Shown here piece after piece: positions 33,205 through 41,836 of a stretch of 47,218 nucleotides of DNA. Within the stretch, counting starts at the first letter, position 1; every line of letters begins with the position of its first letter. The stretch is from an uncultured Phocaeicola sp. (GTDB lineage: Bacteria > Bacteroidota > Bacteroidia > Bacteroidales > Bacteroidaceae): the NCBI GenBank assembly GCA_948566455.1, contig CAOYQO010000024.1, positions 1-47,218 on the forward strand. The letters run 5' to 3'. The position numbers and the translations under genes were made by a program. The notes below the pieces were generated by a model, which had not been told where the DNA came from, made no database searches, and saw only the letters and a list, made by a program, of their open reading frames with translations.

Positions 33205-34301
33205 GTATCAATATCTGTATTTGTGGCGGTGGCGGTCTGGGGCACGTCATTGCAGGAGTAGCTGCACATAAAGGCTTTAATGTTTCCGTCCTCACCCGGC
33301 ATCCCGACCAATGGAATCCATCATTACTCATTGAAGATTGCCGGGGAAATACATTCTCCGGCTCATTAGCCTGCGTTACGGCTAACCCGGCAGAGGTCAT
33401 TCCACACTCTGATATCGTATTGCTTTGTCTCCCCGGATTTGCCATTGAGGAAGAACTTCTCCACATACAACCGTTCTTGCAGGAAAAAACTTGCATAGGA
33501 AGTGTAGTCAGTTGTACCGGTTTTTTCTTTACCGCTTATAGAATATTAGGCAAAACAGCTTCACTTTTCGGATTCCAGCGTGCTCCATTCATTGCCCGTG
33601 TGCAAACCTATGGCCAGAAAGCACTCTTGTTGGGATACAAAAAGGAATTACAAATAGCCACCGTAAACATATCAAAATCCGATATTTTACTACGAACTCT
33701 TCAAGAAATGTTAGATACGCCGGTGCGTATGCTTCATCATTTTCTAGAAGCCAGCCTGACCAATAGCAATCCATTGCTTCATCCGGCCCGTCTTTATTCA
33801 CTTTTCCATACCTGGAGTAGAGGAAAAGCATATCATGAGATTCCCGGGTTCTATAATAGTTGGGATGAAGAAAGTTCGGAGCTTCTCATTGCTTGTGACA
33901 ATGAATTCCAACAAATTCTGAAAGCACTGCCGGTCCGAATAGAGCCAATTCCTACTTTATTGGAATATTATGACAGTTATGATGCAAGGTCACTTACCTA
34001 CAAGATACGCTCCATCATTGCCTTCAAACATATTCCAGCTCCTATGGAAAAAACAGAAAAAGGATTTCTGCCTGATTTCAAAAGCCGGTATTTCACTGAG
34101 GATTTTCCATTTGGATTATTGATAATCAAATCAATAGCAGAGGTATTAAATATTTGTACCCCAAACATTGATAAAATATTGCTATGGGGGCAAGATGTAT
34201 TAAACAAAGAATATATCCATGAAGGAGAATTAAAAGGAAAAGACCTGTCAGAAACAGGTTACATCAACGCTGATTTGTTTTATAAACTACTAAAAAATTA
34301 A
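33201..34301 (+). CDS. Octopine/nopaline-dehydrogenase-family enzyme
   Basis: A 366-residue NAD(P)-dependent dehydrogenase of the opine dehydrogenase family. The Rossmann motif INICICGGGGLGHVIAGVAA is at the N-terminus. The C-terminal catalytic domain shows SNPLLHPARL with the conserved His, and FKSRYFTEDFPFGLLIIKSIAE followed by TPNIDKILLWGQ, which are typical of the family. Opine dehydrogenases reductively join the amino group of an amine or amino acid to a 2-oxo acid. It overlaps the fused enzyme upstream by 4 nt (ATGA) and precedes licD by 3 nt, so all three are tightly coupled. The substrate is unknown. Confidence 0.88.
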   Translation: MSINICICGGGGLGHVIAGVAAHKGFNVSVLTRHPDQWNPSLLIEDCRGNTFSGSLACVTANPAEVIPHSDIVLLCLPGFAIEEELLHIQPFLQEKTCIGSVVSCTGFFFTAYRILGKTASLFGFQRAPFIARVQTYGQKALLLGYKKELQIATVNISKSDILLRTLQEMLDTPVRMLHHFLEASLTNSNPLLHPARLYSLFHTWSRGKAYHEIPGFYNSWDEESSELLIACDNEFQQILKALPVRIEPIPTLLEYYDSYDARSLTYKIRSIIAFKHIPAPMEKTEKGFLPDFKSRYFTEDFPFGLLIIKSIAEVLNICTPNIDKILLWGQDVLNKEYIHEGELKGKDLSETGYINADLFYKLLKN

Positions 34302-34304
34302 TGT

Positions 34305-35102
34305 ATGGATAGTGAACTAAGAAAGCGATTTAACCCCGATGGTTCCCTTCTCCGTCGCCAGCAACTACGTATGTTAGAGCTTCTGGAGGTTATTGATGTG
34401 ATTTGTCGCAAGCACCAAATACCCTATTGGCTCAGTTCCGGAACTCTAATAGGTGCAGCACGTCACAAAGGTTTCATTCCCTGGGATGATGATCTGGACA
34501 TAGAAATGCTTCGCTCAGATTACCTGCGTCTGCTGAAAGTTCTTCCTCAAGAACTTCCGGACAATCTTGCATTGCAAACTAATGAAACAGATCCCAATTA
34601 CATCTTTATATACGGCAAATTACGTGATAAGGATTCTCATTTGGAAGAAACAAATTCATATGACCGTATTTTCCATTATACCGGTATCTACATTGATATT
34701 TTTCCTTTAGAAAAGATCCCTTATTGTCTGGCTTGGATAGGAGGACACATGCAAGGGCAGATATACAATCAGTTGAATAATAAAAATATAAAAGAAAGCA
34801 CATTATACAAACGGATTCGTAGGATTTATCATTTTAATACCCGCATCGGTTTTCCCATCCTAAGGTTCATTGCCAAGTTATTCCCCAGAAAAGAATTACG
34901 CCATTCTTTTGGCACCGCCTATTTCAAACCGCGCTATACAGACGATATTTTTCCACTGACAGAAATGGAATTTGAAGGAAAAATGTTCCCCGTACCACGC
35001 CAAACAGATGCTGTGCTAAGGAAGATATACGGTGACTATATGCAATTACCAGATTTAGAGAATATACATCCGCATTACAACAAACTCGAATTTTACAAAT
35101 AA
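34305..35102 (+). CDS. LicD-family phosphotransferase
   Basis: A 265-residue LicD protein, the family that transfers phosphocholine and similar groups from CDP carriers to surface sugars. The defining segment is at 41-66: WLSSGTLIGAARHKGF followed by Trp60-Asp-Asp-Asp-Leu-Asp65. IYIDIFPLEKIP follows near 130. It lies directly behind the opine-dehydrogenase-family gene. Together with the fused cytidylyltransferase-like enzyme it implies transfer of a phospho-amino-alcohol to the glycan. No choline kinase or choline transporter (LicA/LicB) is present, which argues against imported choline. Confidence 0.93.
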   Translation: MDSELRKRFNPDGSLLRRQQLRMLELLEVIDVICRKHQIPYWLSSGTLIGAARHKGFIPWDDDLDIEMLRSDYLRLLKVLPQELPDNLALQTNETDPNYIFIYGKLRDKDSHLEETNSYDRIFHYTGIYIDIFPLEKIPYCLAWIGGHMQGQIYNQLNNKNIKESTLYKRIRRIYHFNTRIGFPILRFIAKLFPRKELRHSFGTAYFKPRYTDDIFPLTEMEFEGKMFPVPRQTDAVLRKIYGDYMQLPDLENIHPHYNKLEFYK

Positions 35103-35107
35103 AGGAG
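35101..35107 (+). promoter_or_regulatory. Shine-Dalgarno site before a glycosyltransferase gene
   Basis: AAAGGAG lies 8 nt upstream of the ATG at 35116. Strong SD sites are uncommon in Bacteroides, and this one overlaps the end of licD. Confidence 0.55.
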
Positions 35108-35115
35108 ATTGAACT

Positions 35116-36132
35116 ATGAAACCGTTCCTTGTAGATGTACCTGTACTCATTTTGTTCTTCAACCGCCCGCAACAGCTGTCGCAAGTGTTTGAACAAGTCA
35201 GGAATGCCCGTCCCTCCAAGCTTTTCCTCTATCAGGACGGACCACGCAGCGAACACGACCTGCCCGGTATAAAAGCATGTCGTGAAGTGACAGATCAGAT
35301 AGACTGGGACTGCGAAGTCCACCGTATGTATCAGGAAAAAAACTACGGTTGCGACCCTTCGGAATACATTTCACAAAAATGGGCTTTTTCTATGGTTGAC
35401 AAATGTATCGTATTGGAAGATGACGATGTGCCTTCCGTTTCTTTTTTCACATTCTGTAAAGAAATGTTAGACAAATACGAGCAAGACCCCCGTATCACCA
35501 TGATTGCGGGTTTCAATAACGAAGAGATTACTCCGGGTGTACCATACGATTATTTCTTTGCCTCCACTTTCTCTATCTGGGGATGGGCCAGTTGGAAAAG
35601 GGTCATTGACCAATGGGACGAACATTATACTTTTCTAGAAGACAAGTTCAATATGCAACAACTGGAACAGCTCGTTAAAGAACGGAAATTCCGTAAAGAC
35701 TTTATCTATATGTGCCATCGCCATAAAGAAAACAACAAAGCCTATTATGAAACCATCTTCCACGCTTCCATGCTTTTCAACTCGGGACTGGCTATCGTGC
35801 CCACCCGCAACATGATTAACAACTTGGGAGCCACGGCAGATTCCACCCATTTTGCCGGTTCTGTGCATACACTACCTAAAGGATACCGCCGCATCTTCAC
35901 CATGAAACGGTATGAAGTAGAATTTCCTCTCAAGCATCCTCGTTATGTCATTGAGAATGTAGCTTATAAAAAAGCTGTCTACCGCATTATGGGGTGGGGA
36001 CATCCCTGGATTAAGATAGGACGTTCTTTTGAAGAACTATTTCTGAACCTGCGATACGGCAATTTTTCCATCATCACTAAAGCAATAAAAAACAGAATTA
36101 ACAAATGGCTGAAAAGAGACCAACACCGGTAA
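35116..36132 (+). CDS. GT-A fold glycosyltransferase
   Basis: A 338-residue cytosolic glycosyltransferase. The start VPVLILFFNRPQQLSQVFEQV, the aspartate-rich metal/sugar-nucleotide motif VLEDDDVPS (about 97-105) and FSIWGWASWKRVIDQWDEHY fit the GT-A proteins related to GNT-I and HlpA-like transferases found in Bacteroides glycan loci. It has no transmembrane helix. A clear Shine-Dalgarno site precedes it. Its last 28 nt overlap the next gene. Donor and acceptor are unknown. Confidence 0.82.
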   Translation: MKPFLVDVPVLILFFNRPQQLSQVFEQVRNARPSKLFLYQDGPRSEHDLPGIKACREVTDQIDWDCEVHRMYQEKNYGCDPSEYISQKWAFSMVDKCIVLEDDDVPSVSFFTFCKEMLDKYEQDPRITMIAGFNNEEITPGVPYDYFFASTFSIWGWASWKRVIDQWDEHYTFLEDKFNMQQLEQLVKERKFRKDFIYMCHRHKENNKAYYETIFHASMLFNSGLAIVPTRNMINNLGATADSTHFAGSVHTLPKGYRRIFTMKRYEVEFPLKHPRYVIENVAYKKAVYRIMGWGHPWIKIGRSFEELFLNLRYGNFSIITKAIKNRINKWLKRDQHR

Positions 36133-37220
36133 AACCACTCACTATTTATTTTTATCACACCCGATTAACCCGTGAAAGTTACGAGGAATGGAAAGATTAT
36201 AAGTTTCCGGGACATATCCTCTACGGACTTCCTTTGCTGGAAAAATATGGAATCCGGTCGGTGATGCATAAATACAAAGCTTTCCCCAGCCGTCTGAAAC
36301 TAATGCTCTATGCCACTAAAGAGATTCTGTGCTGCAAAGAGCCATACGAAGTGCTCTACGGTACATCTTTCCGTGGGTTGGAACTTATCATCCTACTCAG
36401 AGCATTAGGCCTCTACCGCAAGCCCATTGTCATTTGGCATCACACTGCTTTAAAAACCTCATCCAGAAAAATAAGAGAACGCATCTCACGTTTCTTTTAT
36501 AAGGGCATTGATCATATGTTCCTGTTCAGTAAAAAATTGATTAAAGACTCATTAGCAACCGGAAAAGCTCCCGAAGAAAAGCTTCAGCTTATCCATTGGG
36601 GGCCGGACCTCGCTTTCTATGACCATCTTCTGCAAACAATGCCGGATCGGAAACCGGAAGGTTTTATCTCCACCGGGAAAGAAAACCGGGATGTAGACAC
36701 AATGCTGCAAGCTTTCTGCGCCACCGATCAACAACTGGACTTGTACATAGCCCCCACCAATGGAAGTGTAAACTACCAACAGATTATTGAAAGCTTCTGT
36801 CTGCCCGATTCTGTACGAGTACATTATACGGACGGTGTCATCCCATACTTGTTGGCACAGAAAGTGGCACGAAAAAGCTGTGTTGTCATCTGCTGCATGG
36901 ATTTTCCTTATACCGTAGGTCTTACCACACTGGTAGAGGCCTTTGCATTAGGCATCCCTGTCATTTGCTCACGTAATCCTAATTTTGAAATGGATATAGA
37001 CAAAGAAGAAATAGGAATTACCGTAGCCTATGATGACGTGGAAGGGTGGATCAATGCCATTCATCGCATAGCCGACCATCCCGAAGAAGCCCAAAAAATG
37101 GGCGCCAACGCCCGAAAGCTGGCAGAAAAACGTTTCAATTTGGAAATCTTTTCCCGTGAAATAGCAGAAAGCTTACTGGAAATATCCAAGATGTCCCCTA
37201 AAAAACGTACATTTGCATAA
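36105..37220 (+). CDS. GT4-family glycosyltransferase
   Basis: A 371-residue GT-B glycosyltransferase. The C-terminal donor-binding region VGLTTLVEAFALGIPVICSRN is the GT4 E-x7-E type segment, followed by WINAIHRIADHPEEAQKMGANARKLAE. The middle IVIWHHTALKTSSRKIRERIS is acceptor-domain-like. The first ATG lies 28 nt inside the preceding gene; no later start is obviously better, so coupled translation is assumed. Sugar specificity is not predictable. Confidence 0.85.
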   Translation: MAEKRPTPVKPLTIYFYHTRLTRESYEEWKDYKFPGHILYGLPLLEKYGIRSVMHKYKAFPSRLKLMLYATKEILCCKEPYEVLYGTSFRGLELIILLRALGLYRKPIVIWHHTALKTSSRKIRERISRFFYKGIDHMFLFSKKLIKDSLATGKAPEEKLQLIHWGPDLAFYDHLLQTMPDRKPEGFISTGKENRDVDTMLQAFCATDQQLDLYIAPTNGSVNYQQIIESFCLPDSVRVHYTDGVIPYLLAQKVARKSCVVICCMDFPYTVGLTTLVEAFALGIPVICSRNPNFEMDIDKEEIGITVAYDDVEGWINAIHRIADHPEEAQKMGANARKLAEKRFNLEIFSREIAESLLEISKMSPKKRTFA

Positions 37221-37226
37221 ACTTTT

Positions 37227-38495
37227 ATGCACATGAGAGTACTTATCATCAATACGTCTGAGCGAATAGGTGGAGCCGCCATTGCAGCCAACCGCCTCAT
37301 GGAGGCTTTAAAAAACAACGGAATAAAGACAAAAATGCTTGTACGCGACAAGCAGACCGACCAGATAAGTGTCGTTGAACTAAAGAAATCATGGTGGAAA
37401 GTATGGCAATTCATCTGGGAGCGTGTCGTTATCTGGCAAGCCAACCACTTCAAGAAACATAACTTGTTTGCCGTTGACATAGCGAATACCGGCACCAATA
37501 TCACAGCATTGCCCGAATTTACCCAAGCCGATGTCATTCATCTGCATTGGATTAACCAAGGTATGTTGTCACTGACAGATATCCGGCGTATCATCCAATC
37601 CGGCAAGCCCATCGTTTGGACAATGCATGATATGTGGCCTTTTACTGGTATCTGCCACTATGCAGGAGATTGCGATAAATATGCCACACAATGCCACAAC
37701 TGTCCGCAACTTTACAAAGGGAGCAAGAAAGACATAGCCTACCGTACTTTCCAGAAAAAGAAAAAACTGTTTGAAGGAGCACAAATCACCTTTGTAGCTT
37801 GTAGCCGCTGGTTAGAATCATTGGCTAAGAAAAGTGATCTGATTAAAGGTCAGACCATTACCAATATTCCCAATGCAATCAACACCAACCTGTTCAAACC
37901 TCGTGATAAAAAACAGGCCAGAGAAAAATGCCACCTCCCGCAAGACAAGAAGTTATTGCTTTTCGGCTCCGTAAAAATTACAGACAAGAGAAAAGGAATA
38001 GACTATTTGGTATCAGCTTGCAAACAAATAGCTTCCTCGTATCCTGATTTTAGTAAGGAGTTAGGTGTAGTGGTTTTTGGCAACCAAGCCGAACAATACG
38101 CTTCCCTGTTTCCTTTCCCTATCTATCCGATGAATTATGTCAGCAACGAGAAGGAACTGGTAGATATTTACAACGCAGTCGACTTATACGTCACACCTTC
38201 TTTACAAGACAACCTACCCAATACCATCGTAGAGGCAATGGCCTGTGGTATTCCGTGCATAGGGTTCAATGTAGGAGGTATTCCACAAATGATTGACCAC
38301 CTGCACAACGGCTATGTTGCCGAATATCAGTCTTCCAAGGATCTGGCAAACGGAATTCACTGGGCATTGACCGAAGGAGAATATGAAAGTCTGAGCGAAG
38401 AAGCCTGCCGTAAGGCAGTATCCAGCTATTCGGAAAGTACCATCGCCAAGAAATATGTTGAAATCTATAACAAGATTACAGGGAATCATGCATAA
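37227..38495 (+). CDS. GT4-family glycosyltransferase
   Basis: A 422-residue GT-B enzyme of the type common in capsule and LPS loci. The N-terminus VLIINTSERIGGAAIAANRL binds acceptor/nucleotide, IVWTMHDMWPFTGICHYAGDC follows, and the donor site is LQDNLPNTIVEAMACGIPCIGFNVGGIPQMI. The start may be either Met1 or Met3 (MHM). It lies 6 nt behind the preceding glycosyltransferase gene and overlaps the next by 8 nt. Confidence 0.9.
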   Translation: MHMRVLIINTSERIGGAAIAANRLMEALKNNGIKTKMLVRDKQTDQISVVELKKSWWKVWQFIWERVVIWQANHFKKHNLFAVDIANTGTNITALPEFTQADVIHLHWINQGMLSLTDIRRIIQSGKPIVWTMHDMWPFTGICHYAGDCDKYATQCHNCPQLYKGSKKDIAYRTFQKKKKLFEGAQITFVACSRWLESLAKKSDLIKGQTITNIPNAINTNLFKPRDKKQAREKCHLPQDKKLLLFGSVKITDKRKGIDYLVSACKQIASSYPDFSKELGVVVFGNQAEQYASLFPFPIYPMNYVSNEKELVDIYNAVDLYVTPSLQDNLPNTIVEAMACGIPCIGFNVGGIPQMIDHLHNGYVAEYQSSKDLANGIHWALTEGEYESLSEEACRKAVSSYSESTIAKKYVEIYNKITGNHA

Positions 38496-39234
38496 CCATC
38501 ATCCTCATCCCAAGTTTTCTATTATTACTGTCACCTACAACGCCGCAAAAGTATTGGAGGATACTATACAAAGTATTGTTACACAAACTTATAAGAATCT
38601 GGAGTATATTATTGTAGATGGGGGATCAACAGATGAAACACTGGATATCATTCACAAATACCAGGAACATATCACCACTGTTATCAGTGAACCCGACCAA
38701 GGTCTATACGATGCCATGAACAAAGGAATAAAATTGGCAACCGGAGATTATCTTTGTTTCTTGAATGCCGGTGACGGCCTGCACGAGGATGATACTTTGC
38801 TGCAAATGGTACATTCCATCAATGGAACAGCCCTGCCGGGAGTGCTATATGGAGAAACAGAAATTGTGGACAGTCAAGGGCATTTTTTATATATGCGCCG
38901 CCTGTCCGCACCCGCAACGCTTACCTGGAAAAGCTTCAAGCAAGGAATGCTAGTCTGCCATCAAGCCTTTTTCGCCCGCCGTGATCTGGTGGAACCATAT
39001 GACCTGAGATATCGGTTCTCGGCAGATTTTGACTGGTGTATCCGTATCATGAAGAAAGCGGATGTACTCCATAACACCCATCTTACTCTTATTGATTACC
39101 TGAATGAAGGAATGACCACCCGTAACCATAAAGCCTCCTTGAAAGAACGCTTCCGTATTATGAGCCGTCACTATGGATGGGCAAGCACAGTGACACACCA
39201 CTTATGGTTCGTTCTGCGCCTGCTTTACAAATAA
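38488..39234 (+). CDS. GT2-family glycosyltransferase
   Basis: 248 residues from the ATG at 38488, which overlaps the preceding stop by 8 nt; an in-frame ATG at 38455 would add 11 residues but the conserved fold begins at FSIITVTYNAAKVLEDTIQS. The nucleotide-binding VDGGSTDETL and the EPDQGLYDAMNKGI segment (WcaA-like GT2) are present, and the acidic site is FLNAGD. FSADFDWCIRIMKKA carries the probable catalytic base region. It is the last gene of the glycan operon and converges on the yfhO-like gene. Confidence 0.9.
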   Translation: MHNHHPHPKFSIITVTYNAAKVLEDTIQSIVTQTYKNLEYIIVDGGSTDETLDIIHKYQEHITTVISEPDQGLYDAMNKGIKLATGDYLCFLNAGDGLHEDDTLLQMVHSINGTALPGVLYGETEIVDSQGHFLYMRRLSAPATLTWKSFKQGMLVCHQAFFARRDLVEPYDLRYRFSADFDWCIRIMKKADVLHNTHLTLIDYLNEGMTTRNHKASLKERFRIMSRHYGWASTVTHHLWFVLRLLYK

Positions 39235-39259
39235 TCCGGAGTCTGGCTTACGACGGGCC

Positions 39260-41752
39260 TTAATCAATTTTCCTACGGGCTCTTCTGACCTGCAAGAATA
39301 AGAACAAGACCAGCACACAGGTCAATACACCCAACGCCACAAAAGCCACCGTTTCCGTAACATGCAGCGATTTCGGATCGAACTTAAATTCCACTACATG
39401 CTTTCCGGCCGGCACATTCATCGCCCGAAGAATATAATCCGCTCTTCCGTGCGGTGCTTCCACACCATCAATATATGCCTGCCAACCAGGATAGTAAATT
39501 TCCGAAAAAACCACTGTTCCTCCTGTCTTCGAATTAACCTCATATTTCAAGTCATTAGGTTCGTACGCAGTCAGTTTGATTGTACCCAGTGTATCTGTTT
39601 CAGCCGCCGATTTTACCTCCGCACTGAATTTTTTATCTACGACAGCCGTTTTTGCCGGATCTATCCGATGCAAAGCATCTATCTCTTCATTGGCATTATC
39701 CACATACTGCACCTCGTTTACAAACCAAGCATTGCCCAGCGTATAAGGATTCTGTATCGGGACAGTCTTTCCACCTTGCAGCGGAAAAATAAAGTAACGG
39801 GTATTCAGCATATTCAACACAGGAAAACCGGACGGAGCCACCTTCTGCATATCGCCTCCCGCCTCCGAAACAGCCTTGAACACGCCATTCATCTCAGTGC
39901 TGATATGCTCCTCTATCATTTCTTGATAGCGGCGCAGCTTGGCGGCATGATATCCACCGATGCTCTTATGCCAATAAGAAGTCGTATTTTCATTAAACGT
40001 ATTGCCGGCTAGGTTCAGTACCCGGAAATCCAACGTTTTATCGGCCAATATTGCCTTATCCGTTTCGGTCGGTTTAAAGGAATTATCCTGCTGCACCTTC
40101 TCCACAAATTGTTCATCATACAAATAACGTTTGTTCACACTCCACATATCTGCCAGACAGAGGACAGCCAATGCCAGAATCGTCACCTTCGCCTTTAGTT
40201 TGCCCATGCCATATAACCAAAGAACTGCCGTACCTATCATAATAACAAAGAAACTGCGCCATGCATCCGAAGTAAAGATACTCTGACGGATTTCTTCCAG
40301 ATTAGCAAGTAACGGAGCCAGCTGATCTGCCGGAATACCCTGCAATGCCTGCATTTCCATACTTGAAACATACGACGGGAAAAAGAAACCGGGAGCTAAT
40401 GCAAACAATAAAGCGATGCCACCTGTCAATCCCAGACTGATATAAAACGACCGGGCCTGTTCCTTAACCAACTGAGGGCGTGCCATTACCTCCTTTAAAG
40501 CAAGGACAGCCAACAAAGGTATGGTAAACTCAGCAATGACCAAAATAGAAGAAACCGCACGGAATTTATCGTACATCGGGATATAATCCAAAAAGAAATC
40601 GGTGAATCCCATAAAATTCTTTCCCCATGACAGCAGGACAGACAAAACTGTAGCACTCAAAAGCGTCCATTTCATAGGACCTTTCACTATAAACAGCCCA
40701 AGAACAAACAGAAACATCACAAACGCCCCCACGTATACAGGACCGGATGTACCGGGTTGCTCACCCCAATACTGACCTATCTGGCTATAGATACTATTAT
40801 ACATAGGATTCGCCTTTTCCATCGCCTTTTCGTTAGCTGCCAAAGGTACGGAAGCACCACCTTTCACATTAGGGACAAGCAAAGAGAAAGTCTCACCGAT
40901 ACCGTAGCTCCACTGAGTGATATAATCTCGTTCCAGACCACTTTTTGTCTGATTATGACTATCCGGTTTCACCAACTCACTCTTTCCACGCATCGTTTCC
41001 TTACTATACTCATACGTATGATATAAGTTAGATAGATTTATACAAACTCCCAAAATACCGGCCATCAACAACACACCAGTTGCTTTCAGAAATCGCGGCA
41101 TTTCCTTCTTCTGCCAAGCATCCACTCCGAACGCAACCGCCATAAAGAGCATGACAAAAAGAAAATAATAACTCATCTGCACATGGTTCGACACTATTTG
41201 CAAAGCAACAAAAACCGCTGTCAGCAAACCACCTGACAGGTATTTCCCTCTATAAGCCAATACCATACCGGCTATAGTGGGTGGAATATAAGCCAAGGTT
41301 ACAAATTTCCAGATGTGTCCGGCAGCTATAATGATGAAAAAATAAGAAGAAAACGCCCACAACACAGCCCCCAATGAAGCCAGCCAGACCGAGAAATCGA
41401 ATGCACGCAATAATATATAAAAGCCCAACAGCATGACAAATACATACCACACATAATTCGGGAGATACAAATGATATAACTTCTCCACTCCCTTCAGGGT
41501 ATCCGTAGAATCATAACTGGGTGCCATCTGATAAGTAGGCATACCACCAAAAATAGAATTAGTCCAGCGCGTACGCTCTCCCGTACGTTCCAGATATTCT
41601 TTCGCTTCTTCACCGGCACCAATGCCCGCCACAGAGTCATGTTGTGAAAGGATACGCCCTTCTGTCACTGCCGGAAAAAAATAGACGAATGAGATGACAG
41701 CAAAAAGGATAATCACTACTATATCAGGTAGTATTCTTTTAAATAAGTTCAT
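39260..41752 (-). CDS. YfhO-family polytopic membrane protein
   Basis: An 830-residue membrane protein with a first helix at about 10-30 (IVVIILFAVISFVYFFPAV), a loop with GAGEEAKEYLERTGERTRWTNSIFGGMPTY, about a dozen helices, a large extracytoplasmic C-terminal domain (SEIYYPGWQAYIDGVEAPHGRADYILRAMNVPAGKHVVEF) and a last helix near 800-820. The family is GT-C-like and in Gram-positives YfhO takes part in glycosylation of teichoic acid. Its role in Bacteroides is unknown. It converges on the glycan operon with 25 nt between and has its own -7 element. Confidence 0.9.
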   Translation of the reverse strand: MNLFKRILPDIVVIILFAVISFVYFFPAVTEGRILSQHDSVAGIGAGEEAKEYLERTGERTRWTNSIFGGMPTYQMAPSYDSTDTLKGVEKLYHLYLPNYVWYVFVMLLGFYILLRAFDFSVWLASLGAVLWAFSSYFFIIIAAGHIWKFVTLAYIPPTIAGMVLAYRGKYLSGGLLTAVFVALQIVSNHVQMSYYFLFVMLFMAVAFGVDAWQKKEMPRFLKATGVLLMAGILGVCINLSNLYHTYEYSKETMRGKSELVKPDSHNQTKSGLERDYITQWSYGIGETFSLLVPNVKGGASVPLAANEKAMEKANPMYNSIYSQIGQYWGEQPGTSGPVYVGAFVMFLFVLGLFIVKGPMKWTLLSATVLSVLLSWGKNFMGFTDFFLDYIPMYDKFRAVSSILVIAEFTIPLLAVLALKEVMARPQLVKEQARSFYISLGLTGGIALLFALAPGFFFPSYVSSMEMQALQGIPADQLAPLLANLEEIRQSIFTSDAWRSFFVIMIGTAVLWLYGMGKLKAKVTILALAVLCLADMWSVNKRYLYDEQFVEKVQQDNSFKPTETDKAILADKTLDFRVLNLAGNTFNENTTSYWHKSIGGYHAAKLRRYQEMIEEHISTEMNGVFKAVSEAGGDMQKVAPSGFPVLNMLNTRYFIFPLQGGKTVPIQNPYTLGNAWFVNEVQYVDNANEEIDALHRIDPAKTAVVDKKFSAEVKSAAETDTLGTIKLTAYEPNDLKYEVNSKTGGTVVFSEIYYPGWQAYIDGVEAPHGRADYILRAMNVPAGKHVVEFKFDPKSLHVTETVAFVALGVLTCVLVLFLFLQVRRARRKID

Positions 41753-41776
41753 AAGTATATCTGTTTATTAACGTTG

Positions 41777-41784
41777 CAAAGATA
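41777..41784 (-). promoter_or_regulatory. -7 element for the yfhO-like gene
   Basis: The minus strand reads TATCTTTG (TAnnTTTG), 24 nt before the start codon. Confidence 0.55.
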
Positions 41785-41806
41785 CGATATACTCTGATAA
41801 AATGCG

Positions 41807-41814
41807 TACATTTG
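41807..41814 (+). promoter_or_regulatory. -7 element for mtnN-luxS
   Basis: TACATTTG (TAnnTTTG) lies 22 nt before the mtnN start and is divergent from the yfhO-like promoter. Confidence 0.55.
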
Positions 41815-41836
41815 CAGCCATAAATAAAGTTGAATT

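Noticed and set aside
27995..39234. Locus as a typical phase-variable Bacteroides capsule locus
   Set aside because: No UpxY/UpxZ genes, Wzy, initiating transferase or flanking invertible promoter repeats were seen.
39362..40012. 216-codon plus-strand frame opposite the yfhO-like gene
   Set aside because: Antisense shadow with no domain or start signal.
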